From: Aliishimia sp045106335
GTDB taxonomy: Bacteria > Pseudomonadota > Alphaproteobacteria > Rhodobacterales > Rhodobacteraceae
Length of the DNA: 43,143 bases
Direction: 5' to 3'
Assembly: GCA_045106335.1 (NCBI GenBank)
Contig: JBGCEM010000157.1
Location: 1 to 43,143 of the forward strand
The notes under the pieces are model-generated. The model saw nothing but the letters and a program-made list of their open reading frames with translations, did no database searches and was not told where the DNA came from. The position numbers and the translations under genes are program-made. Shown here in pieces: positions 1-8,474 of the stretch. Positions within the stretch are counted from its first letter, which is position 1. Each line of letters starts with the position of its first letter.

Positions 1-1
1 T

Positions 2-337
2 GTAAAGCTGGACAAAGGGGATTTTGTGGGCAAGGCGGCGCTGCTGAAACGGCACGCCATGGGTGCGCAACGCAAGTTGGTCACGCTGGACATCAAGGCA
101 AACCATGCGCCCGCACATCCTGGCGCGTCGGTGATGACCAAGGAAAAAGTTGTTGGCACAATCACATCTGGCGCGTTCGGCCACCGCGTGGGGCTGAACT
201 TGGCTTACGCGTTTGTTGACCCCAATTTTGCGGCCACGGGATCCACACTGGTTCTGGATCTGTGCGGCGCGCATGTCGCGGTCCAGGTCATTGATCCATC
301 CCCCTACGATCCCACGTTTTCGCGGATGCGCAGCTAG
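2..337 (+). CDS. GcvT-domain FAD dehydrogenase, C-terminal fragment (5' end outside window)
   Basis: The frame is open from the first bases of the window, so only the last 111 residues are visible. They read like the C-terminal barrel of aminomethyltransferase (GcvT) domains: a GDFVGKAAL-type segment, then a VGTITSGAFGHRVG-type segment and a closing YDP motif. In this family the domain follows an FAD oxidoreductase module in dimethylglycine dehydrogenase and sarcosine dehydrogenase, passing the oxidised methyl group to tetrahydrofolate. The nearby sarcosine oxidase genes fit a role in methylglycine breakdown. Whether the missing N-terminus carries an FAD domain, and which methylated amine is the substrate, cannot be seen. 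The stop codon TAG lies at the edge of a repeat element. Confidence 0.8.
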   Translation, partial: VKLDKGDFVGKAALLKRHAMGAQRKLVTLDIKANHAPAHPGASVMTKEKVVGTITSGAFGHRVGLNLAYAFVDPNFAATGSTLVLDLCGAHVAVQVIDPSPYDPTFSRMRS

Positions 338-436
338 AGCGTTTCGCGTTTAATCGCATTCAAAACAAGCTGCCTTTCGCATGCGTTTGATCGGGTGTTT
401 TGAAACGCAATGAATTTAATTGAACGCGACACGCTC
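337..436 (-). repeat. Intergenic palindromic repeat element, copy 1
   Basis: A 100-bp element with imperfect terminal inverted repeats: it starts GAGCGTTTCGCGTTTAAT and its other end, read on the opposite strand, is GAGCGTGTCGCGTTCAAT. Read on the minus strand it aligns along nearly its whole length with 8276-8374 (shared blocks include GCGTGTCGCGTTCAATT, CGTTTCAAAACAC, GGCAGCTTGT and TTGAATGCGAT). It begins at the last base of the preceding stop codon. No transposase is nearby; it looks like a small non-autonomous or REP-like element. Confidence 0.75.
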
Positions 437-438
437 TT

Positions 439-461
439 AAGCAGTTTCGCGTTAATTTGAA
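439..461 (+). repeat. Short repeat motif shared with 35026-35048
   Basis: AAGCAGTTTC...TTAA...GAA, 23 bases, matches 35026-35048 in 17 of 23 positions. It lies just after the larger element at 337-436 and continues into ACTGC, which forms a GCAGTT/AACTGC inverted pair. Both copies sit directly downstream of genes. The rest of the 338-550 gap shows nothing else recognisable. Confidence 0.5.
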
Positions 462-550
462 CTGCGTGTTCGTGGCCTGTCCCGTTGGTCGATCACGACA
501 CGTGATGTGCCAGGGCGGTGGTCAAATTCGGACAGCTATGGAACAGCCTG

Positions 551-787
551 TCATCGATTGCGGCGCCCATCGCGCCCGCCGCGACGCGTGGTCGGACTGG
601 CTTGGCGGTTGGGAAGGTCTTCCATGATGGCGCGGCGAATGTCTGGGGTAAATCGCGACCAAGCGGCGATTTCGTCTGTGCTGCGCGCGCATCCGATGCA
701 CAGTTTGGTTTCAGGATGCACCACGCACACCTGCACACATGGGCTTTCGATTTCGCGCCGCGACCAGGGTTTAGACTTATCAGGCAT
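551..787 (-). CDS. DUF1289 domain protein
   Basis: A 78-residue protein with the DUF1289 pattern: SPC, then VQVC, a spacer, LCIGCARS and a following acidic helix (TDEIAAW, then MEDLPNR). The four cysteines in CxxxC and CxxC arrangement are family hallmarks and could bind a metal, though the function of the family is unknown. The C-terminus is arginine rich. It lies just downstream of ruvX on the same strand (15 bases), so the two are probably co-transcribed. Confidence 0.85.
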   Translation of the reverse strand: MPDKSKPWSRREIESPCVQVCVVHPETKLCIGCARSTDEIAAWSRFTPDIRRAIMEDLPNRQASPTTRRGGRDGRRNR

Positions 788-802
788 AGCGTTTCCTAAG
801 GA

Positions 803-1276
803 CTAAGCGGCGCGTAACACGCGGATGCGATCCAGTGCACCTTGTAAGATATAACCCGCCGCCACGTGATCAATAACCTCGGCGCGGCGTTTGCGCGTTG
901 TGTCAGCCTCAAGCAGCGCTTTTTCGGCGGCCACAGTGGACAGGCGTTCATCCCAAAACACCAAAGGGCGGGGATAAAGCGCTGCGAAATTGCGCGCAAA
1001 TGCACGGGTCGATTGACAGCGCGGTCCTTCGGACCCGTCCATATTGCGCGGCAGACCCAACACCAAACCGCCAATGTCGCGCTTCATCAGGATGGTCTCA
1101 AGGGCTGCCGCATCCACACCGAACTTCTTGCGCCGCACAGTTTCCAAAGGCGTAGCGACCGACAACATCCGGTCCGAAACAGCAACGCCAATGGTTTTTG
1201 TGCCCAGATCAAGACCCGCTAAGGCGGTATTTTGGGGCAAGGTTTGTAAAAACGCTGCAACGTCGTCAAAAATCAA
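803..1276 (-). CDS. ruvX: RuvX/YqgF family Holliday junction resolvase-like nuclease
   Basis: A 157-residue RNase H-fold protein, the usual length of the family. Visible motifs in order are LDLGTKTIGVAVSD (first acidic residue of the active site), LGLPRNMDGSEG, WDERLST, and the C-terminal DHVAAGYILQ carrying the last conserved Asp. In bacteria this protein is linked to 16S rRNA 5'-end maturation and possibly to Holliday junction resolution. Its ATG overlaps the stop of ccmI by four bases (ATGA), so it is translated together with ccmI. Function at family level is well supported; which of the two roles dominates here is not visible. Confidence 0.93.
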   Translation of the reverse strand: MIFDDVAAFLQTLPQNTALAGLDLGTKTIGVAVSDRMLSVATPLETVRRKKFGVDAAALETILMKRDIGGLVLGLPRNMDGSEGPRCQSTRAFARNFAALYPRPLVFWDERLSTVAAEKALLEADTTRKRRAEVIDHVAAGYILQGALDRIRVLRAA

Positions 1277-2514
1277 TTGGCCACCCCGGCTTGCGATCCG
1301 GCCCGTGCGATTTGATCAAGCGCGCTCAGATCTCCGGCAAAGACCTCTTGGGCATTTTGGAAGACCGCAAAGGCATCATTACGTCGACCTAATACCCCCA
1401 AAGACGTGATCAGCTGCGCCCATTCCTGCGCTGTGCCGCCCTCAGTTGCCAGGCGTTCGGACAAGCCGTTCACCATGCCTTCGATCATTTCCAAACGCTC
1501 CGTTGAGCTTAAATCACCCGCTGCGGCAATAGCGTCGGCATCTGGACCACGACCCAAACCAGGGGCGGGTTGGGCATAATTGACACCGGCCCGGATGGCC
1601 ATGTCGTCGATCTGTGCTTGGATGGGGGGGATCCAAGGTGCGTCAGGCGGGCCTTGACGCAGCAATGCATCCCAAATCTGAAACGCTTGATCGGGCCGTC
1701 CGGTTTGGGCCTGAAGAAGCCCAGCATAATAGCGCGCAGGGGCGTTGGCCGGATCGCGTTGCAGGGCCATGGCCAAAGCCGCTTCGGCCTCGGGCGACAC
1801 ATACCCCCCGGCGGCCAGGATCAACATATCGGCCAAATCGGCAAATTCTTCGCTGCTGGCGTCTTGCCCACGCAGATCCAAATATCGGCTGAAGACCTGA
1901 TGCGCTTGCGCGAAATTCCCCAGATTGCGTTCGGAGATTGCCAGCAACCGCAGCCCGCGCAGGTCATCGGGCCGCTCTTTAATCACCTCACGCAGTTGGC
2001 TGACCAAACCGACATATTCGGGATTTTGTTGCTGCGGGGTGGTGTCCAAAACAGCAGGCAAGCCGGCTTCGGCCGTGGCTTGATCCGGGCGGTTTTGGCG
2101 GAACTGATCTGCCGCTTCGATCCGCGCTTTTAGGGCCAAATCCCCATAACCGGGCGCGCCAAGCACCCAATAGACACCGGCCGCAGACAGCAAAGCCCCA
2201 ACAATCAGCGCGCCAAACACCGTCGCGCCGATCTGCGAGCCTTTTACGGGATGTGCCGCGGTTTCGGCCGTCGCATCGGCCAACAGAATGCGACGCGAGA
2301 TTTCTGTGCGGATCCTATCCGCGTCTTCGGCGTTGATCACGCCGCGGGTCAAGTCTCGGTCGACCTCGGCCAGTTGATCGCGGTAAACTTGCAAATCATA
2401 TTGCACAGGCGCCCCGTCATTCGTCGCGCCGTCCCCCCCGCCGCGCCACATCGCGCCCAGCAGAATTGACGCCACAAGGGCCGTGATGAGGGCGGTGAGG
2501 ATCCAAAATATCAT
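1273..2514 (-). CDS. ccmI: c-type cytochrome biogenesis protein CcmI
   Basis: A 413-residue membrane protein. An N-terminal membrane segment (about 2-24) is followed by a charged cytoplasmic loop with the CcmI-type YRDQLAEVDRDLTRGVI region, a second membrane segment (about 95-120), and a long periplasmic TPR-like region (about 150-400) containing AISERNLGNFAQA and ARYYAGLLQAQTGRPDQA repeats. CcmI presents apocytochrome c to the CcmFH haem ligation complex in system I. The other ccm genes are not in this window. A TGGCTA-TC-TAGCCA palindrome lies four bases upstream of the start (2518-2531). Confidence 0.9.
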   Translation of the reverse strand: MIFWILTALITALVASILLGAMWRGGGDGATNDGAPVQYDLQVYRDQLAEVDRDLTRGVINAEDADRIRTEISRRILLADATAETAAHPVKGSQIGATVFGALIVGALLSAAGVYWVLGAPGYGDLALKARIEAADQFRQNRPDQATAEAGLPAVLDTTPQQQNPEYVGLVSQLREVIKERPDDLRGLRLLAISERNLGNFAQAHQVFSRYLDLRGQDASSEEFADLADMLILAAGGYVSPEAEAALAMALQRDPANAPARYYAGLLQAQTGRPDQAFQIWDALLRQGPPDAPWIPPIQAQIDDMAIRAGVNYAQPAPGLGRGPDADAIAAAGDLSSTERLEMIEGMVNGLSERLATEGGTAQEWAQLITSLGVLGRRNDAFAVFQNAQEVFAGDLSALDQIARAGSQAGVAN

Positions 2515-2517
2515 ACT

Positions 2518-2531
2518 TGGCTATCTAGCCA
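2518..2531. promoter_or_regulatory. 14-bp palindrome upstream of ccmI
   Basis: TGGCTA TC TAGCCA, six-base perfect arms with two bases between, directly before the ccmI start and in the 171-bp space shared with divergent soxB. It could be an operator or simply a leader hairpin; no regulator is assigned. Confidence 0.3.
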
Positions 2532-2685
2532 TCCTGCGCGTGCTGAAAAAGAGGCAATTGCCATAAATCGTGCTGCCCGCCACATCATGTCGCAACTGAG
2601 ATCTATTGCGCCGTGCCCGCGCGCCGATAAACTTGAAACTTGGGCAAACAATGCCCCATTGGGCTCATTCGGATTCGTCAGTGCT

Positions 2686-3930
2686 ATGAAACGTTATTCT
2701 GCTTTTGCAATCGCGCGTGAAGCGCTGCGCCAACATACCGGCTGGGAACGCGCCTGGGCCAATCCAGAGCCCAAGTCGAAATACGACGTGATCATTATTG
2801 GGGCGGGCGGGCATGGGCTGGCGACGGCTTACTACCTGGGTAAAAATTTCGGCATAACCAATGTGGCGATCTTAGAAAAGGGCTGGCTGGGTGGCGGCAA
2901 TACGGGGCGCAACACCACGATCATTCGCTCGAACTATTTGCAGGATCCCTCGGCTGCGATCTATGAAAAATCGCGATCCTTGTATGAAACTATGAGCCAG
3001 GATCTGAACTATAATGTCATGTTCAGCCCACGCGGCGTCATTATGCTGGCCCAAACCCATCACGAGGTGCGCGGCTACCAACGCACGGCCCATGCCAACG
3101 CGTTGCAAGGTGTGAAAACGGAATTCATTGGCCCTGAACGGGTGAAAGAGCTGTGCCCGATTATGAATATCGACGGGCCGCGCTATCCGGTGATGGGCGG
3201 GTTGTGGCAATCGCGCGGCGGCACGGCGCGCCATGATGCGGTGGCGTGGGGCTATGCGCGGGCCTGCTCGGATATGGGCATGCATGTGATCCAGAAATGC
3301 GAGGTCACGGCCGTGCGACGCGATGGCGATAAAGTCGTCGGCGTTGACACCACCAAGGGTGCGATTGACTGCGACAAGCTGGGCGTTGTGGTCGCGGGGC
3401 ATTCTGGAGATCTGGCGAATATGGCCGGGTTCCAACTGCCGATCGAGTCTGTCGCGCTGCAAGCTTTGGTGTCTGAACCGATTAAACCCTGCATGGATGT
3501 CGTCGTCATGGCGAACACGGTGCATGGTTATCTCAGCCAGTCCGACAAGGGCGAAATGGTGATTGGGGGCGGCACGGATGGATACAACAACTACACACAG
3601 CGCGGGTCGTTCCACCATGTGGAAGAAACCGTCCGCGCCTTGGTTGAAACCTTCCCGATGTTGTCCCGGCTTAAGATGCTGCGCCAATGGGGCGGGATCG
3701 TCGATGTGACGGGGGATCGCTCGCCAATCTTGTCGAAAACACCGGTTGAGGGCGTGTTCTTTAACTGCGGCTGGGGCACAGGCGGATTCAAAGCGATCCC
3801 GGGGTCGGGATGGGCTATGGCGGAATTGATCGCCAAGGGGCATTCACCGCTTACGGACGAATTTTCGATGTTCCGCTATGGGCAGGGCAAATTTATCGAC
3901 GAAAGCGTTGCCGCCGGGGTCGCACATTGA
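2686..3930 (+). CDS. soxB: Sarcosine oxidase, beta subunit
   Basis: A 414-residue flavoprotein. The start MKRYSAFAIAREAL is chosen because it is the typical beginning of the family; an in-frame ATG 99 bases upstream (2587) would add an unrelated stretch. The FAD dinucleotide motif GAGGHG is at residues 39-44. His183, in GGTARHDAVAWG, probably corresponds to the histidine that binds FMN covalently in characterised enzymes. The beta subunit holds FAD and covalent FMN and oxidises sarcosine in the soxBDAG heterotetramer, giving glycine, H2O2 and methylene-THF. No strong Shine-Dalgarno is visible. The gap of 400 bp to soxD is unusual. Confidence 0.96.
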   Translation: MKRYSAFAIAREALRQHTGWERAWANPEPKSKYDVIIIGAGGHGLATAYYLGKNFGITNVAILEKGWLGGGNTGRNTTIIRSNYLQDPSAAIYEKSRSLYETMSQDLNYNVMFSPRGVIMLAQTHHEVRGYQRTAHANALQGVKTEFIGPERVKELCPIMNIDGPRYPVMGGLWQSRGGTARHDAVAWGYARACSDMGMHVIQKCEVTAVRRDGDKVVGVDTTKGAIDCDKLGVVVAGHSGDLANMAGFQLPIESVALQALVSEPIKPCMDVVVMANTVHGYLSQSDKGEMVIGGGTDGYNNYTQRGSFHHVEETVRALVETFPMLSRLKMLRQWGGIVDVTGDRSPILSKTPVEGVFFNCGWGTGGFKAIPGSGWAMAELIAKGHSPLTDEFSMFRYGQGKFIDESVAAGVAH

Positions 3931-4010
3931 TGTGCGCGGAGGGATTGTTTGTGCAGGATAGGCATGCGGCCAGTTTATGTGTGGGTCACGTCTTATTTGC
4001 CCGTCATGTC

Positions 4011-4196
4011 CTATTTGTGCGTCACATTGCCTTCGCCGGCTTTCGACCCAAAGGCGATCAAGTTGGACACGTCAATCTCGCGGCCTCCGCGGGCCTCAAG
4101 GCGTTTGGCAGCGGCGCGGCGCTCGGCCACAAACATTGCCAATGCGAAGATGCAAATGCCCCCAAAAGCAATCACGGCCATCATTTCTTTGCTCAC
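4011..4196 (-). CDS. Possible small single-span membrane protein between soxB and soxD
   Basis: A 61-residue frame opposite in strand to the sox genes. A GTG start at 4196 is preceded by AAAGGA at suitable distance; an in-frame ATG at 4259 has no such site. The product has an N-terminal hydrophobic segment (MAVIAFGGICIFALAMFV), then a basic AERRAAAKRLEARGG helix and a short tail, the layout of a small inner-membrane protein with its positive side inside. I recognise no family. It may be a real gene or a chance frame in a 400-bp insert; the SD site and the sensible membrane layout favour a gene. Confidence 0.45.
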   Translation of the reverse strand: MSKEMMAVIAFGGICIFALAMFVAERRAAAKRLEARGGREIDVSNLIAFGSKAGEGNVTHK

Positions 4197-4330
4197 AACT
4201 CGGATCCTTTCAGGTTGTTCGTTAAAAGTGTAAATCAAACTGGACAGTTTTGCAAACATGTTGCGCTGCGCGCCTTGGATGCGGCCATTGCTGTCTTTCC
4301 GTCCAAACTGTTTGTGACAGGAGCAAACGT

Positions 4331-4660
4331 ATGCTCATTTTGAAATGCCCCAATTGCGGCATTGATGCCGAAGAAACGGAACTTAGCGCGGGCGGTGAGG
4401 CGCATTTGACGCGGCACGGGCCGGGGTCTTCAGATGGGGATTTTGAGGCGTATTTGTTCATGCGTAAAAATCCCAAAGGCGTGCATTTTGAGCGGTGGCG
4501 TCATGCGATGGGGTGCGGCAAGTGGTTTCACGCAGCGCGTTGCACGATGACGCTTGAGGTGTTCGGCACTTATTCTGCGCAGACCTTTGGACCGCCGGAC
4601 GATATATTGGCGCAGATCGACGAAAAACGCCCAGGTTGGCGCACAGGAGAGCCGTCATGA
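4331..4660 (+). CDS. soxD: Sarcosine oxidase, delta subunit
   Basis: A 109-residue protein beginning MLILKCPNCG. Cys6, Cys9, His58 and Cys62 (in RHAMGCGKWF) match the zinc-binding arrangement of the delta subunit of heterotetrameric sarcosine oxidase. The start has an AGGAG site eight bases upstream. Its stop overlaps the soxA ATG by four bases (ATGA), so D and A are translationally coupled. The subunit is structural and holds the alpha/beta interface together. A separate promoter may lie in 4197-4330, because soxD is 400 bp from soxB. Confidence 0.96.
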   Translation: MLILKCPNCGIDAEETELSAGGEAHLTRHGPGSSDGDFEAYLFMRKNPKGVHFERWRHAMGCGKWFHAARCTMTLEVFGTYSAQTFGPPDDILAQIDEKRPGWRTGEPS

Positions 4661-7600
4661 GCGCACGTTTGCCCCGTGGTGGGCGTCTGATTGATCGCAC
4701 CAAACAGGTCACGTTTTCGTTCAATGGTAAGACGCTGAAAGGCGTGCAGGGGGACAGTTTGGCCTCGGCCCTTTTGGCATCTGGACAGACCTTGATGGGG
4801 CGGTCGTTCAAATATCACCGTCCGCGCGGCGTTGTGGCCAGTGGCGGTGAAGAGCCCAATGCGTTGATGCATCACGGCCAAGACGGACGCTTTGAACCCA
4901 ATCAACGCGCCACTACAACGGATCTGTATGACGGGCTGCAAGCCGGGTCGCAAAACCATTGGCCCAGCTTGGAATATGACATCGGGGCGGTGAATTCAAA
5001 GCTAAGCCGGTTCCTACCTGCTGGATTTTATTACAAAATGTTCATCCATCCACGGCCCTTGTGGAAACATGTCTATGAGCCGTTCATCCGTAAATCTGCC
5101 GGTCTGGGGGCTGCGCCAAAGGATTTGGATGTCGACACATATGAGCATTTCTACACGTTCGTGGATGTGTTGGTCATTGGCGGCGGGATCGCGGGATTGC
5201 AGGCGGCACAAACCGCGGCGCAGTCCGGGGCCAAGGTGCTTTTGGTCGAGCAAACCGCCCATTGGGGCGGGCGCGCGCCTGTGGATGAGACCTTGGCAGG
5301 TGGCACGATCGATGGCGCGGAGGCCGAGGACTATATCGAAACGCTTCTGGCAGACTTAAAGGCGCGGCCTAACGTGTCCTTGCGCACGCGGTGCATGGGC
5401 GCCGGGGTCTATGATCACGGATATGCGCTGGCCTACGAACGCCTGAGCGATCACGCGCCGGACATGGACGGCCCTCGGCATCGGCTGTGGCGAATTCGGG
5501 CGGGGCAGATTATCACCGCGACGGGTGCGATTGAACGACCTTTGTCTTTTGCGAACAACGATTTGCCAGGGGTGATGTTGGCCTCAGCAGTGCGCGATTA
5601 TGCGTTGAATTTCGGCGTTTCTTGCGGGGATCGTACGGTCGTTGTGACCAACAATGACAGCGCCTATCTAACAGCGTTTGCGATGAAACGAGCCGGTCTT
5701 TCTGTGCCTTGCATTATTGATGCGCGTCCTGATGGCGGGGGCGTGTTGGCGGCGCACGCCCGGGATATGGGGATGCGCGTCGAGTTGGGCAAAGCCATTG
5801 CCAAGGTGAAAGGCACGCGCAAAGTGACGGGCGTCGTGTTGTGCGATCAGGCGGGCGAGGGTGCAGCCCTTGAGGTGATCCCGTGTGACGTGGTCGCGAT
5901 GTCGGGGGGCTGGTCGCCGGTTGTGCACCTGTGGTCCCATTGCGGCGGCAAGTTGGTCTGGGACGCGGCACTTGCGCATTTCCGACCCGACCCAAATCGT
6001 CCGCCTACGGGGGCGTATGGTCAAAGCTTTGTGCAAACAGCTGGGATCGCCAGCGGCGCGATGCATCTCTCGGATGTCTTGGCGGATGCGGCAACGGCAG
6101 GTCACGACGCGACCGCGCGTCTTGGCTTTACCGCAAAGCCGGGTCAGGTCCCGCAAACGGACAGCCCGGCTGAGGCCGCGATGCAGCCTGTGTGGATGAT
6201 GCCGCATAATGCGCCTTACAAATTACGCGCCAAAGCATGGCTGGATTTCCAGAACGATGTCAAAGTTACGGATGTGCAACTGGCTGCCCAAGAAGGGTTT
6301 GAAAGTGTCGAACATGCCAAACGCTATACCACATTGGGCATGGCGACAGATCAAGGAAAGCTCAGCAATATCAACGGCCTTGCGATCTTGTCTGATGCGT
6401 TAGGTCAACCGATCCCACAGACCGGCACAACCACATTCCGCCCACCTTACACACCGATCTCGTTGGGCTCGATTGCCGGTGAGGCCCGGGGTGACATCTT
6501 CCAACCGATCCGGCGCACGCCGATGCATGCGTGGCACGACACGCACGGCGCTGAATGGGAGCCCGTAGGCGCTTGGCGGCGGCCCTATGCCTATGTAAAA
6601 TCGGGCGAAAGCACGGCCGATGCGGTGAACCGTGAGGTCACCAATACGCGCGAAAATCTGGGTCTGCTGGATGCGTCGACCCTTGGCAAACTGATCGTCA
6701 AAGGGCCGGACGCGGGCAAATTTCTGGACATGATGTACACCAACATGATGTCCAACTTGAAGCCGGGCAAATGCCGCTATGGGCTGATGTGTAATGAAAA
6801 CGGTTTCCTGATTGATGACGGCGTGGTCGCGCGGTTGGATGAGGATACGTGGCTTTGCCACACGACCACCGGCGGTGCGGATGCGATCCATGCCCATATG
6901 GAAGAATGGTTGCAGACCGAATGGTGGGATTGGCAGGTCTATACTGCCAATGTCACCGAACAATATGCCCAGATCGCAGTTGTTGGCCCAAATGCCCGTA
7001 AGGTGTTGGAAAAGCTGGGCGGGTTGGACGTATCGCGCGAAGCGTTGGGCTTCATGGAATGGGCTGATGGGACCTTGGGCGGGTTTGAGTGCCGGGCCTA
7101 TCGGATCTCGTTTTCGGGTGAACTAAGCTATGAAATTGCGGTGCCTGCGGGGCAGGGCTTGGCGTTGTGGCAGGCACTTGTTGACGCGGGTGCCGAGTTT
7201 GGTGCGATGCCGTACGGGACCGAATGTTTGCACGTGCTGCGCGCTGAAAAGGGCTTTATCATGATCGGCGATGAAACGGATGGCACGGTCATTCCGCAAG
7301 ATCTGAACCTGCATTGGGCCTTGTCCAAGAAAAAGGACGACTACCTTGGCAAACGCGCGCATCTGCGCAGCCATATGGCCAGTCCGGACCGTTGGAAACT
7401 TGTGGGTTTGGAAACGCTGGACGGCGCGGTCCTGCCCGATGGGGCCTATGCGGTGGCGGATGGCGAAAACGCGAACGGCCAACGCAATGTACAAGGACGC
7501 GTGACGTCCAGCTATTATTCCGCCACGCTCAAGAAAGGTATCGCAATGGGGTTGGTGCACAACGGACCCGATCGCATGGGCCATGTGATTGATTTCCCTG

Positions 7601-7680
7601 GCACAAACGGCACCACCTATCAGGCCCGGATCGTGGATCCGGTGTTCTATGACAAAGACGGAGACAAGCAAAATGTCTGA
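4657..7680 (+). CDS. soxA: Sarcosine oxidase, alpha subunit
   Basis: A 1007-residue protein, the normal family length. The N-terminal part (about 1-95) has the 2Fe-2S-ferredoxin-like fold segment RLIDRTKQVTFSFNGKTL without its cluster cysteines, followed by a nucleotide-binding domain with VLVIGGGIAGLQAA (about 170) that binds NAD+, and a C-terminal GcvT-like half (about 640-1000; FEC-RISFSGELSYEIAVPA, YGTECLHVLRAEKGF) that binds tetrahydrofolate and captures the formaldehyde unit released at the beta subunit. Start at the ATGA overlap with soxD. It overlaps soxG by eight bases. Confidence 0.97.
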   Translation: MSARLPRGGRLIDRTKQVTFSFNGKTLKGVQGDSLASALLASGQTLMGRSFKYHRPRGVVASGGEEPNALMHHGQDGRFEPNQRATTTDLYDGLQAGSQNHWPSLEYDIGAVNSKLSRFLPAGFYYKMFIHPRPLWKHVYEPFIRKSAGLGAAPKDLDVDTYEHFYTFVDVLVIGGGIAGLQAAQTAAQSGAKVLLVEQTAHWGGRAPVDETLAGGTIDGAEAEDYIETLLADLKARPNVSLRTRCMGAGVYDHGYALAYERLSDHAPDMDGPRHRLWRIRAGQIITATGAIERPLSFANNDLPGVMLASAVRDYALNFGVSCGDRTVVVTNNDSAYLTAFAMKRAGLSVPCIIDARPDGGGVLAAHARDMGMRVELGKAIAKVKGTRKVTGVVLCDQAGEGAALEVIPCDVVAMSGGWSPVVHLWSHCGGKLVWDAALAHFRPDPNRPPTGAYGQSFVQTAGIASGAMHLSDVLADAATAGHDATARLGFTAKPGQVPQTDSPAEAAMQPVWMMPHNAPYKLRAKAWLDFQNDVKVTDVQLAAQEGFESVEHAKRYTTLGMATDQGKLSNINGLAILSDALGQPIPQTGTTTFRPPYTPISLGSIAGEARGDIFQPIRRTPMHAWHDTHGAEWEPVGAWRRPYAYVKSGESTADAVNREVTNTRENLGLLDASTLGKLIVKGPDAGKFLDMMYTNMMSNLKPGKCRYGLMCNENGFLIDDGVVARLDEDTWLCHTTTGGADAIHAHMEEWLQTEWWDWQVYTANVTEQYAQIAVVGPNARKVLEKLGGLDVSREALGFMEWADGTLGGFECRAYRISFSGELSYEIAVPAGQGLALWQALVDAGAEFGAMPYGTECLHVLRAEKGFIMIGDETDGTVIPQDLNLHWALSKKKDDYLGKRAHLRSHMASPDRWKLVGLETLDGAVLPDGAYAVADGENANGQRNVQGRVTSSYYSATLKKGIAMGLVHNGPDRMGHVIDFPGTNGTTYQARIVDPVFYDKDGDKQNV

Positions 7681-8251
7681 ACCTGTTCTTGCCCTGAAAG
7701 ACGCGATCTGCAGTGATGGGTTGGTCGAGATCCGCGAAGTAGGCCCCTACGGAATGATCACATTGCGGGGGGATTTGGCATCCGTCAAAATCAAAGCCGC
7801 TGTCAGCACTGTCACCGGTGTAGACATGCCACGTCAGGGCGAGGCGAACTGTGCGGGGGCGAATGGACTCTTCTGGATGTCGCCGGATGAGATTTTGGTC
7901 ATGTGTTTGCGCGATGAGGTTGCAGCGAATTTGGACAAAATCCGCAAATCCTTGCACCAAGACCATGCGCTGGTGGAAAATGTATCAGATGCGCGTGCCG
8001 TTTTTCACGTCACAGGGCCTTTGGCGCGCGACGTTCTGGCAAAGCTGGCCCCTGTGGACCTGTCGCCCGAGTGTTTTCAGCCTGGTCAGTTGCGCCGAAC
8101 ACGTCTGGCGCAGGTCGCGGCCGCGTTTCACATGCGCGAAGATCACTGCTTTGAAGTCATCTGTTTTCGCTCAGTTGCGCAATATGTGTTTGATGTTTTG
8201 AAGACAGCGGCTCGGCCGGGCAGCGCGGTCCAGTATTTTGACCAAAAATAG
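7673..8251 (+). CDS. soxG: Sarcosine oxidase, gamma subunit
   Basis: A 192-residue protein beginning MSEPVLALKD, overlapping the end of soxA by eight bases, which is the expected order for the operon. The gamma subunit is a GcvT-like small fold that packs on the alpha/beta subunits; typical segments here are GLFWMSPDEILVM and VSDARAVFHVTGPLARDVLAKL, followed by CFQPGQLRRTRLAQVAA. It closes the sox operon; a repeat element follows 24 bases downstream. Confidence 0.93.
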   Translation: MSEPVLALKDAICSDGLVEIREVGPYGMITLRGDLASVKIKAAVSTVTGVDMPRQGEANCAGANGLFWMSPDEILVMCLRDEVAANLDKIRKSLHQDHALVENVSDARAVFHVTGPLARDVLAKLAPVDLSPECFQPGQLRRTRLAQVAAAFHMREDHCFEVICFRSVAQYVFDVLKTAARPGSAVQYFDQK

Positions 8252-8275
8252 CGCACCCTCTTGGCAATCGGTTAA

Positions 8276-8374
8276 AGCGTGTCGCGTTCAATTGAAGTTG
8301 CCGCGTTTCAAAACACGCGTTCGGGTGCTTGCAAGAGGCAGCTTGTCTTGAATGCGATCTAACGCGTCACACTG
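8276..8374 (+). repeat. Intergenic palindromic repeat element, copy 2
   Basis: About 99 bp, the plus-strand equivalent of the element at 337-436. Shared blocks in the same order are GCGTGTCGCGTTCAATT, GCGTTTCAAAACAC, GGCAGCTTGT and TTGAATGCGAT. The ends (GCGTGTCGCGTT and AACGCGTCACACT) are weakly inverted. It fills most of the soxG-sodB gap (8252-8474); the remainder holds the sodB leader. Confidence 0.75.
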
Positions 8375-8474
8375 TAAATAACTATTTTCAGAAAATCCAA
8401 GCCGTCGCCTTGACCTTGCAGCGGCGCGGACAATCTGTCAGTCAAGACCAAACCCATGACGACAGGAGGCCAAA

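Noticed and set aside
2872..3843. Long minus-strand frame opposite soxB
   Set aside because: It mirrors a clear soxB gene; the translation is rich in Arg and His with no domain, as expected for an antisense shadow of GC-rich coding DNA.
3810..4343. Plus-strand frame spanning the end of soxB and the start of soxD
   Set aside because: It overlaps two well-supported genes, has no SD site and no recognisable family; the frame is open by chance.
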